Source of the DNA: an uncultured Eubacteriales bacterium | GTDB lineage: Bacteria; Bacillota_A; Clostridia; Christensenellales; Aristaeellaceae | Assembly: GCA_900321945.1 (NCBI GenBank) | Contig: ONXY01000474.1 | Coordinates: forward strand, 1 to 5,513 | Reading direction: 5' to 3' | DNA: 5,513 nt | In this document: piece after piece, positions 1-5,513 of the stretch | Layout of the letters: each line of letters begins with the position of its first letter | Numbering within the stretch: position 1 is the first letter of the stretch | The notes under the pieces: generated by a model | Database searches by the model: none | What the model saw: only the letters and a program-made list of their open reading frames with translations | Told to the model about the DNA's origin: nothing | Made by a program: the position numbers and the translations under genes

Positions 1-485
1 TCGGGCAGCTCCGTATACCGGGTCCCGTAGATCGTGTTGTTCTGCGTGATATGCAGGTAATCGGCGCCTTCGGTGAAGGTAATCTTCTTCACGTCCGGCA
101 CGTAGGTGTAGGTGTCGTCCCGGCTGGACGCGACCGTGTTCACCTCGCCGTAGCGCTTCGCCTCCTCCGCCGCCAGATGGGCGAAGTTGCCGGAATCGAT
201 ATAGTCCGCCTTCCCGTTGACCATCAGGTTCAGCGGAACCGCGGAAAACTGCTGGGTCGCGCCGCCCTGCAGAAAGACGACCTCATATTCTTCCGGAACG
301 GACATCAGATCCTTCAGATCCGCCACGGTCCGGTCGTAAATATCGGTATACATCTTGCTGCGGTGGCTCATCTCCATCACAGACATTCCGGTACTGCCGT
401 AAACCAGCAGCTCCTTCTGCGCCTTTTCCAGCACAGGCAGCGCCAGTTGGGAAGGTCCAGGGGAGAAATTGTACACGCGATCCAT
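1..485 (-). CDS. serC: Phosphoserine aminotransferase, N-terminal part (3' end cut by window edge)
   Basis: This is a PLP-dependent class V aminotransferase. The family converts 3-phosphohydroxypyruvate and glutamate to 3-phosphoserine and 2-oxoglutarate in cytoplasmic serine synthesis, and often also acts in PLP biosynthesis. Visible are 161 codons: the N-terminal YNFSPGPS motif (residues 5-12), GSTGMSVMEMSHRSK (30-44) with the substrate-phosphate binding pair His41-Arg42 at the E. coli numbering, FLQGGATQQF (71-80) of the cofactor-phosphate loop, and HITQNNTIYGTRY near the cut end. The PLP-binding Lys (about residue 195-200 in the family) lies outside the window. The start is fixed by AAGGAGG at 493-500, about 8 bases upstream of ATG. 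One oddity is Phe101 in SGNFAHLA, where E. coli SerC has the ring-stacking Trp102; I believe this is common in clostridial SerC. The gene is the last in the row and is separated from trmO by a strong terminator, so it is probably transcribed independently. The family assignment is very secure. Confidence 0.95.
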   Translation of the reverse strand, partial: MDRVYNFSPGPSQLALPVLEKAQKELLVYGSTGMSVMEMSHRSKMYTDIYDRTVADLKDLMSVPEEYEVVFLQGGATQQFSAVPLNLMVNGKADYIDSGNFAHLAAEEAKRYGEVNTVASSRDDTYTYVPDVKKITFTEGADYLHITQNNTIYGTRYTELP

Positions 486-542
486 GTTCTTGTCCTCCTT
501 AACTCTTTCATTCCGGAACGGAATCATCCCGGAAACACTCCC

Positions 543-573
543 ATAGTATCTGCGTTTTCCCGCTTTTTTTCAA
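543..573 (-). promoter_or_regulatory. Candidate sigma-A promoter for serC
   Basis: On the minus strand TTGAAA (568-573) is followed after 19 bases by TACTAT (543-548), which matches 4 of 6 consensus bases. The spacing is longer than the usual 17. It lies in the AT-richest part of the trmO-serC gap, downstream of the trmO terminator, and would give a leader of roughly 50 bases before the serC start. The leader contains a 6-bp inverted repeat (510-515 and 519-524) just upstream of the ribosome binding site. I saw no T-box or other riboswitch signature in the gap. Confidence 0.35.
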
Positions 574-684
574 GGGGGAATACAGTTAAAATACAACCCC
601 GGGCGTTCATATTTTGCTTTTTCGGTCCCGGGCGCCCCGTTCCCGGAGCTTCCGCGCGCGGGCGGGAATCTCTTTTCACCCCTG

Positions 685-743
685 AAAAAAAGCCCTTCCC
701 CCGGCCGGAGCGGGATTCCGCCGCTCCGGCCGGGGGAAGGGCT
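685..743 (-). terminator. Strong Rho-independent terminator after trmO
   Basis: A perfect 23-bp GC-rich inverted repeat (691-713 and 721-743) with a 7-base loop is followed on the minus strand by a run of seven T (685-691). It begins about 25 bases after the trmO stop codon. The opposite side has a T-rich stretch (TTCTGTTTT on the plus strand), so weak termination in the other direction is possible. It should isolate serC from upstream transcription. Confidence 0.93.
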
Positions 744-767
744 TCTGTTTTCGCGCGGATTCCCCGT

Positions 768-1472
768 TCACGGCCGCTCCCGCTCCCCGCGGGAAGCGCG
801 CTCCCCGATGTCCGTCACCGTCAGAAGGCCGTCTTTCACGCGGAAGCGGACGGTCCGCTCCGCGAACTCAAAGGCGTAGATTCTTTCCGGATCGTCCTGA
901 TAAGCCGGTCTCGGGTCCTCCGCCAGGACCTTTTCCAGCGCGGCCCGGTCTGCCGGGCTCAGCTTCCGTCCCTCCCTTTCGGGTATCCGGACCTGAACCC
1001 TGCGTTTTTCCCGCACGTCCGTAAATCCCCCGCCGGCCTCCGGACGGCAGTCGGCGGACGGGAGATAGGGCTTGATGTCGTAGACCGGCGTTCCGTTCAT
1101 CAGATCCGCCCCGGCCACCAGAAGCGTGACGCCCCTGTCCGGCGTTTTCTCCACGGCTTCGAGCCGTACGCAGCTCAGCCCCAGCCGGTTCGGGCGGTAG
1201 GGGGACCGGGTGGCGAAGACGCCGATCCGGGTGTTCCCGCCCAGCCTGGGCGGCCGCACCGTGGGGCTCCATTTCTCCCCGCGGGCCTCGTGGAACCCCC
1301 AGATCAGCCAGAGGTGGGTGAAGTCCTCAATGCCTCTCACCGCTTCCGCGGCCCGGTATTCCGGCTCGAACACGATCCGTGAGAGCACCTCCTCCACCAG
1401 CCCGCTCTGTCTGGGAACCCCGAATTTGGAGGTGTACGCGTTTTCGATGCGGGCGATCACGTCCAGCGTCAT
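768..1472 (-). CDS. trmO: tRNA (adenine-N6)-methyltransferase TrmO (TsaA/YaeB family, UPF0066)
   Basis: TrmO uses S-adenosylmethionine to methylate t6A at position 37 of tRNA-Thr, giving m6t6A, which fine-tunes decoding of Thr codons; it is cytoplasmic. The 234-aa length matches the E. coli protein (about 235). The TsaA beta-barrel domain covers about residues 5-140, with FGVPRQSGL (17-25), FTHLWLIWGFH (51-61), VRPPRLGGN (72-80) and GVFATRSPYRPNRLGLS (84-100), then DLMNGTPVYDIKPYLP (123-138). The C-terminal region carries the family's DPRPAYQ (186-192). All signature blocks are intact, so an active enzyme is expected. The ATG is preceded by AAGGAG with 5 bases of spacing. The gene sits between two terminators, apparently as a single-gene unit; I could not find a convincing promoter in the 106 bases upstream. 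The last dozen residues are a charged, Arg/Glu-rich tail that I would not expect to be conserved. Confidence 0.95.
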   Translation of the reverse strand: MTLDVIARIENAYTSKFGVPRQSGLVEEVLSRIVFEPEYRAAEAVRGIEDFTHLWLIWGFHEARGEKWSPTVRPPRLGGNTRIGVFATRSPYRPNRLGLSCVRLEAVEKTPDRGVTLLVAGADLMNGTPVYDIKPYLPSADCRPEAGGGFTDVREKRRVQVRIPEREGRKLSPADRAALEKVLAEDPRPAYQDDPERIYAFEFAERTVRFRVKDGLLTVTDIGERASRGERERP

Positions 1473-1536
1473 TCTTTCTCCTTTTCCGTTTCTCCGTCTC
1501 CGGACGGGCGCGTCCCCCGGCCGTTCCGCTTCCGCC

Positions 1537-1565
1537 GAAAAGGCACAGCCTGCCGGCTGTGCCTT
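1537..1565 (-). terminator. Rho-independent terminator after the GH94 gene
   Basis: An 11-bp perfect inverted repeat (1540-1550 and 1555-1565, AAGGCACAGCC with its complement) with a 4-base loop lies 13 bases after the GH94 stop codon. On the minus strand it ends in only four T before GC-rich sequence, so it may be leaky and allow readthrough into trmO. Confidence 0.75.
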
Positions 1566-1578
1566 CCGTCGTCCGCGC

Positions 1579-3966
1579 TTACATCACGACCGTCAGCTCG
1601 CTGTTTTCCGTCAGTTCCGCTTCCGGAATAACTTCCACGGGGCGCTCCCGGCCGTTCAGAATATACCTGACCGGGTTTCCCTCCCGGTGAGCGCTGTTGT
1701 CCACGGTGATTTTCAGCTTCCGCCCGCGGAAAACCTTCTCCATGGTGAATCCGTCCCATTCCGCCGGGATCGCCGGCGACACCAGAAGGCCCTCCGGCGT
1801 CGGCCGCAGCCCCAGGATGCCCTCCACGCAGCCCACCATCACGGTGCTCGCGGTGCCGGTCAGCCAGTGTACGTGGCCGCGTCCCGCGAAGGGGCTTTCA
1901 TGCCCTTCGATGAACTGTCCGTGCACATAGGGTTCAATGACCCGGCGGTCCGCGTCTTCGTTGAACGACGCGGGGCAGCTTTCCGCGAAATACGCGAAGG
2001 CCCGGTTTCCGTGGCCCAGCAGCGCCTCGGCCAGAATGGCCCATCCCTGAATCTGGCAGAAAATACCGCCGTTTTCCTTGGTTCCGGGGTTGAAGAGTTT
2101 CATCAGCGCCCCGTCGAAATACTCAAACCGGTAGGAGGGATTCATGACCTCCAGCCCGTAGGGGGTGTTCAGCTTTTCATGCGCGGTTTCCATGACGGTC
2201 TCCGCCTGCTTCCTTGTTGCTCCGCCGGAAATGACCGACCAGCTCTGGGGATTCAGCCACATGGCCGCCTCATGGTCTTTGCCGCTGCCGATGATCTGCC
2301 CGTCCTCCGTGTATCCGCGGATGAACCGGTCTCCCTCGAAGCACGTTTCGTTGATGATCTTCAGCAGCTTCTCCGCTTCCGTCTTCAGATACGCCGTGTA
2401 TTCCGGCTCGTCCCGGCAGAACGCCTGCATGATGTTCAGCGCGTAATACAGCTGGAAAGCCACGAAGGTGCTCTCCCCTGTCGCGCCGAGGCGCAGGCAG
2501 TCGTTCCAGTCCGCGTGCAGTCCCGCGGGCATGCCGTGCGGACCCAGATGGTTCATGCTGAAGCTGATGGCGCGCTTCAGGTGCTCCCGCACCGTCCCCG
2601 TATCGTAATCCGCGAAGGGGATCTCCTCGTCCAGGTACGCGAGATTTCCGGTTTCGGCGATATACTTGTATACCGTGGGGAAAAGCCAGAGCGCGTCGTC
2701 CGCGCGGTAGTGGGGATGCCCCGTCTCCTTCACGTAGCTGTCCTGCTCCGGCGTGTCCTCATGCCCGGGATTGTGGGTGAACTTCACCAGCGGCAGCCCG
2801 CCCCCGTGATGCACCTGCGCGCTGAGCATGAAGGTCAGCTGTTTCCTGGCCAGTTCCGGATCCAGATGCATGATTCCCTGAATATCCTGCACGGTGTCCC
2901 GGTATCCGTATCCGTTCCGCTCGCCGCAGTAGAACAGGCTGGCCGCCCGGCTCCAGACGAAGGTCGTGAAGCACTGGAACGCGTTCCACGTGTTCACCAT
3001 GGCGTTGAACCGCCCGTCGGGAGTGTTCACCTTCAGGTTTTCCAGCTCTCCGTGCCAGTAGCGGATCAGTTCCTCCTTTTCCGCGGCGGTGGTCCGGGCC
3101 GGATCCGCATAGCGCTTCAGCAGCTCCCGCGCTTCGTATTCCGTCTTCTGGCCCAGCAGGAAGGCCGCCTGTTTTTTCGCTCCCGCGGGCAGGTCCAGGC
3201 TGATCTGCAGCGCGCCGCAGGGATTCCCGTTATAGTTCAGACTGTTGTCGCATTTCCCGTCCGCGACCGCCTTCGGGGCGTCGAAGCGGTTCCTTCCCAG
3301 GAACTGCTCCCTGCGTCCGGTATAGGACACGACCTCCGCTCCGGCCGCGCCGAGGAAGCGCTCCTTGTGGTTGCTTCCGTCCGGGTTCCGGCCGACAAAC
3401 TCGTTGATCCGCTCCAGGATGAAGTTGTCCATGAACTCCGTGCGGGTGATGAACTGCGTATACTGCAGGTTGACCAGATCCTGCGTGTAGTAGCTCTCGG
3501 TCGTGAACTCCGCGTAGCTGAAAACGCTGATTCTCCGATCCCGTCCGGAAAGGTTCTCCACCTCCAGGCTCCAGACCTCGTGATCCGCTCCGAGCGGCAC
3601 GTAATACAGCGCCCGGCTCCGGATTCCCGCGTACTCGCTGATGAATTCCGTGTAGGCCGTGCCGTGACGGCATTCCGTGCGGTACGCGTCCAGGGGCTTT
3701 TTGACCGGCTTCCAGCTCGCGGACCAGAAATCCCCCGTCTCCTCGTCCCGCAGATACAGGTATCTTCCGGGCTCGTCAAACTGATTGAAGGTGTACCGCA
3801 GGATCCGTCCCGCCGCGCCGCTCCTGACAAAGCTGTAGCCGCCCGCGTTGACGGTAATGATCGCGCCGTACGCCGGGGAGCCCAGATAGTTGGCCCACGG
3901 CGCCGGGGTGTCGGGGTTCGTGATGACGTATTCCCGCGCTTTTTCGTCAAAGTATCCGTACTGCAT
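1579..3966 (-). CDS. GH94 disaccharide phosphorylase (cellobiose/chitobiose phosphorylase-like), substrate not assigned
   Basis: GH94 enzymes split beta-linked disaccharides with phosphate, releasing sugar 1-phosphate and saving ATP. The 795-aa length fits cellobiose and N,N'-diacetylchitobiose phosphorylases (about 800-820). No signal peptide is present, so it acts in the cytoplasm on imported sugar. The N-terminal beta-sandwich starts with YGYFDEKAREYVITNPDTP, a classic GH94 opening; the (alpha/alpha)6 catalytic domain spans about 310-720, followed by a small beta domain. Seen motifs: WSRAASLF with Arg340, ERNGYGYRDTVQD with Arg350, HADWNDCL with Asp489 as the expected proton donor, KENGGIFC (629-636 region) and HWLTGTA with Thr703-Gly704 of the phosphate site. 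Odd: Gln638 replaces the phosphate-binding His (His666 in Cellvibrio gilvus cellobiose phosphorylase), and Leu621/Phe625 replace its Glu649/Tyr653. The loop after DWND is short, as I recall for chitobiose phosphorylase, not long as in cellobiose phosphorylase. AAGGAG lies 9 bases before ATG. No transporter or sugar gene is adjacent, so context gives no substrate. Confidence 0.9.
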   Translation of the reverse strand: MQYGYFDEKAREYVITNPDTPAPWANYLGSPAYGAIITVNAGGYSFVRSGAAGRILRYTFNQFDEPGRYLYLRDEETGDFWSASWKPVKKPLDAYRTECRHGTAYTEFISEYAGIRSRALYYVPLGADHEVWSLEVENLSGRDRRISVFSYAEFTTESYYTQDLVNLQYTQFITRTEFMDNFILERINEFVGRNPDGSNHKERFLGAAGAEVVSYTGRREQFLGRNRFDAPKAVADGKCDNSLNYNGNPCGALQISLDLPAGAKKQAAFLLGQKTEYEARELLKRYADPARTTAAEKEELIRYWHGELENLKVNTPDGRFNAMVNTWNAFQCFTTFVWSRAASLFYCGERNGYGYRDTVQDIQGIMHLDPELARKQLTFMLSAQVHHGGGLPLVKFTHNPGHEDTPEQDSYVKETGHPHYRADDALWLFPTVYKYIAETGNLAYLDEEIPFADYDTGTVREHLKRAISFSMNHLGPHGMPAGLHADWNDCLRLGATGESTFVAFQLYYALNIMQAFCRDEPEYTAYLKTEAEKLLKIINETCFEGDRFIRGYTEDGQIIGSGKDHEAAMWLNPQSWSVISGGATRKQAETVMETAHEKLNTPYGLEVMNPSYRFEYFDGALMKLFNPGTKENGGIFCQIQGWAILAEALLGHGNRAFAYFAESCPASFNEDADRRVIEPYVHGQFIEGHESPFAGRGHVHWLTGTASTVMVGCVEGILGLRPTPEGLLVSPAIPAEWDGFTMEKVFRGRKLKITVDNSAHREGNPVRYILNGRERPVEVIPEAELTENSELTVVM

Positions 3967-3993
3967 GTCCGTTCTCTCCTTTTCCTGGTCTGT

Positions 3994-4012
3994 CCGGACC
4001 GCGCCCGTCCGG
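3994..4012. repeat. Short inverted repeat between pilT terminator and GH94 start
   Basis: CCGGAC (3994-3999) and GTCCGG (4007-4012) form a 6-bp inverted repeat around a 7-base centre, placed about 30 bases before the GH94 start codon and directly after the pilT terminator. It could be an operator or an mRNA hairpin, but short GC-rich palindromes arise easily in this base composition. A near-copy lies in the leader of trmO at 1500-1515. Confidence 0.35.
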
Positions 4013-4040
4013 AAAAAGCCCCCTTCCCGGCGGGAAGGGG
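4013..4040 (-). terminator. Rho-independent terminator after pilT
   Basis: A 9-bp inverted repeat (4020-4028 CCCCTTCCC and 4032-4040 GGGAAGGGG, 3-base loop) is followed on the minus strand by GC and five T (4013-4017). It starts 7 bases after the pilT stop codon. It leaves only about 46 bases before the GH94 start. Its arm and flanks resemble those of the trmO terminator. Confidence 0.85.
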
Positions 4041-4047
4041 TTTCTGT

Positions 4048-5118
4048 TTATCTCATCGCGCCGAAGCGCATCTGTCTTTCCATGGTTTCCGGATGCAGGG
4101 CGTAGGCTCTGGCCGTTTCCTTGCTGATAATGCCCTCCCTGGCGAGCCGCGCCAGCTCTCCGTCCATGGAAAGCATCTCGCTCCCCGCGCCGGAGATGGC
4201 GTTGTCGATCTGATGCGTCTTGCCCTCCCGGATCAGATTCTGGATCGCGGGGTTGACGGTCATGACCTCGAACACCGGATACAGCGTTCCGTCGTTTCCC
4301 GCCACAAGCCGCTGGGAGACCACCGCCTTCAGCACCATGCTGAGCTGGGTCCGGACCTGGTTCTGCTGCTCTGCGGGAAACGCGTCGACGACCCGGTCGA
4401 TGGTTTTTGCCGCTCCGAGCGTATGCAGCGTGGAGAACAGCAGATGGCCCGTCTCCGCCGCCGTGATGGCGGTGGAAATGGTCTCGATGTCCCGCATCTC
4501 GCCGAGCATCACCACGTCCGGCGCCTCCCGCAGCGCCGCGCGGACCGCCCGTGCGAAGCTGGAAGCGTCCTCCGGCACCTCCCGCTGGCTCACCAGGCAC
4601 TTCTTGTGCGGGTGCAGGTATTCAATGGGATCCTCGATCGTAATGATGTGACCGCTCCGGGTCTGGTTGATCCGGTCCAGCAGGCAGGCCAGCGTGGTGC
4701 TTTTCCCGGTTCCGGCCGGCCCCGTCACCAGCACCATGCCGCTGCGGATATCCGCCAGCTTCATCACCAGATCCGGAATATGCCTCTTTGCCGGGTCCGG
4801 CAGTCCGAACGCCACGACCCGCAGCACCGCCGCCAGCGTGCCTCTCTGACGGTAGATATTGCAGCGGAAGCGGCTGATGTCCCGGATCGCGAAGGAAAAG
4901 TCGTCGTCCCCGTTCCGGTCCAGGTTCTGCTTGTTGCGGTTCGCCAGTTCGTACGCCCGGTCGATCAGAACCTGGATCTGGGGAAGCGTCACCTTCTCCT
5001 CCGTAATGGCCACCATTTTTCCGTGCGACTTGGTTGACACGGGTGAGAAGGGGATGATGAATACGTCCGAGCCCTCCGCCTGCATGGCCGCCCGGAGCAG
5101 TTCGTCCAGCGTCATCAT
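4048..5118 (-). CDS. pilT: Type IV pilus retraction ATPase PilT
   Basis: PilT is a hexameric cytoplasmic motor ATPase that disassembles type IV pili, driving twitching motility, adhesion changes and DNA uptake. The 356 aa match the family (about 345-370). Order of motifs: N-terminal PAS-like domain (about 1-100, more divergent than usual) ending in the arginine-finger region RFRCNIYRQRG (83-93); Walker A GPAGTGKST (133-141); Asp box IITIEDPIEYLH (158-169); Walker B DVVMLGEMRD (201-210) with catalytic Glu207; His box TGHLLFSTLHT (223-233); and AIQNLIRE (291-298), the PilT-specific retraction motif (consensus AIRNLIRE), which separates it from PilB/GspE-type extension ATPases. PilU or a PilT paralogue is the main alternative. 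All catalytic residues look intact. The first ATG overlaps the preceding stop as ATGA and is served by GGAGAGGAG about 8 bases upstream; a second ATG follows at once and could also be used. It is the last gene of its operon, closed by a terminator. Confidence 0.93.
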   Translation of the reverse strand: MMTLDELLRAAMQAEGSDVFIIPFSPVSTKSHGKMVAITEEKVTLPQIQVLIDRAYELANRNKQNLDRNGDDDFSFAIRDISRFRCNIYRQRGTLAAVLRVVAFGLPDPAKRHIPDLVMKLADIRSGMVLVTGPAGTGKSTTLACLLDRINQTRSGHIITIEDPIEYLHPHKKCLVSQREVPEDASSFARAVRAALREAPDVVMLGEMRDIETISTAITAAETGHLLFSTLHTLGAAKTIDRVVDAFPAEQQNQVRTQLSMVLKAVVSQRLVAGNDGTLYPVFEVMTVNPAIQNLIREGKTHQIDNAISGAGSEMLSMDGELARLAREGIISKETARAYALHPETMERQMRFGAMR

Positions 5119-5513
5119 TCAGCATTCTCCTCTCCGGACGGATCTTCTTCCTCCGGCCCGTCCCCGGTTTCCGCCGGTTCCTCTTCCGGATCGGATTCCT
5201 CTCCGGAGTCGTCCCCGAAGCCGTCCTCAAAACCGTCGTCGCCGAAATCGTCTTCCCAGATATCCGCCTCGCCCAGGCGGTGTTTCGTCCACCGCGTCCG
5301 GGGATTCTCCCCCGGGTCCGTCAGGCGTACGGCGCATTCCAGTATCCGGTTTTCCGTTTTTTCCTCCCAGAAAACCTGATCGCCCTCCATGCGCATCCCT
5401 TCAGGCAGCCGTTCCGCCGCCGCGGCGAGATACGCCTCCGCGTCCGCGTTTTCCTTCCCGGCGGATACGAGGACGGCGTCCAGCTTCGCCAGCGACCGTT
5501 CCGCCTGCGCGAA
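5115..5513 (-). CDS. Unrecognised protein with highly acidic C-terminal tail, C-terminal 132 residues (5' end outside window)
   Basis: I do not recognise this family. The frame is open to the window edge, so the gene starts beyond it; an internal ATG at 5394-5396 has no good ribosome binding site and is unlikely to be the start. The visible part begins with an Ala/Glu/Lys/Leu-rich, probably helical stretch of about 38 residues, then about 45 mixed residues (including EGDQVFWEEKTENRILECAV) that could form beta strands, and ends with about 52 residues of which 26 are Asp or Glu, with repeated GDD, EDD and EEE blocks and several Gly/Phe. The tail is probably disordered. No membrane segment is visible. 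The stop overlaps the pilT start by 4 bases, so a role linked to type IV pili, such as a minor pilin-like or assembly protein, is plausible by context only. The coupling and ordinary codon pattern make it a real gene; its function is unknown. Confidence 0.75.
   Translation of the reverse strand, partial: FAQAERSLAKLDAVLVSAGKENADAEAYLAAAAERLPEGMRMEGDQVFWEEKTENRILECAVRLTDPGENPRTRWTKHRLGEADIWEDDFGDDGFEDGFGDDSGEESDPEEEPAETGDGPEEEDPSGEENAE
5127..5135 (-). promoter_or_regulatory. pilT ribosome binding site inside the upstream gene
   Basis: GGAGAGGAG on the minus strand lies within the last codons of the acidic-tail gene, 8 bases before the first pilT ATG. Together with the ATGA stop-start overlap at 5115-5118 it supports translational coupling and selects the first of two adjacent ATG codons. 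Confidence 0.8.

Noticed and set aside
510..524. ATTCCG-GAA-CGGAAT inverted repeat in the serC leader as a regulatory site
   Set aside because: Only 6 bp per arm, no second copy and no match to a known operator or riboswitch; noted in the promoter entry but not called separately.
486..690. Possible T-box or other riboswitch upstream of serC
   Set aside because: The conserved T-box antiterminator sequence is absent on the minus strand, and there is no second terminator between the trmO terminator and serC.
51..1382. A plus-strand open frame of 443 codons opposite serC, the gap and trmO
   Set aside because: The minus strand carries two unmistakable conserved proteins here, and this frame runs straight through the strong hairpin at 691-743 with low-complexity Arg/Pro-rich product.
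3230..3950. Additional minus-strand open frames overlapping the GH94 gene
   Set aside because: They are out-of-frame readings of a gene whose own frame shows continuous GH94 homology; the products are Arg/Gly/Ser-rich with no motif or ribosome binding site.
1210..5037. A plus-strand open frame of 1275 codons running antisense through trmO's start, the GH94 gene and pilT
   Set aside because: It is in exact register with the antisense of both GH94 and pilT codons, so it stays open simply because those genes use no TTA, CTA or TCA codons in this GC-rich genome. Its translation is Arg/Val/His/Pro-rich with no domain, and it crosses two terminators and gene boundaries.
5181..5280. Tandem DNA repeat in the acidic-tail coding region
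   Set aside because: The GACGA/GGCTTCGG-like units are too degenerate; the pattern reflects Asp/Glu/Gly/Phe-rich codons rather than a true tandem repeat.

Overview
The window is GC-rich (around 60% by eye) and reads as chromosomal DNA of a bacterium, most likely a member of the Clostridia (Bacillota). This is inferred from strong AAGGAG/AGGAGG ribosome binding sites, the serC type, a type IV pilus retraction ATPase and a cytoplasmic GH94 sugar phosphorylase. I cannot name a genus. No RNA genes, insertion sequences, CRISPR arrays, attachment sites or phage signals were seen.

Every supported gene lies on the minus strand, so transcription runs from high to low coordinates. In transcription order these are: (1) the 3' part of an unrecognised gene whose protein ends in a tail that is half Asp/Glu (5115-5513, cut by the window edge); (2) pilT, overlapping it by 4 bases (ATGA), so the two form one translation-coupled unit; (3) a GH94 disaccharide phosphorylase of 795 aa; (4) trmO (tsaA), the tRNA t6A37 methyltransferase; (5) the first 161 codons of serC, phosphoserine aminotransferase, cut by the left edge.

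Rho-independent terminators follow pilT, the GH94 gene and trmO, so the window looks like a row of separate short transcription units rather than one operon. Only serC has a recognisable, though weak, candidate promoter. The genes serve unrelated tasks: pilus retraction, sugar phosphorolysis, tRNA modification and serine/PLP metabolism. There is no evidence that they form a joint system.

The most notable observation is in the GH94 enzyme. It keeps the family fold, the catalytic Asp and most phosphate-site residues, but it has Gln (residue 638) where characterised phosphorylases of the family have a phosphate-binding His. Two acceptor-pocket positions also differ from cellobiose phosphorylase. 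Its substrate, and even its dependence on phosphate, are therefore open. The second item of interest is the acidic-tailed protein coupled to pilT. No clear new multi-gene system was found.
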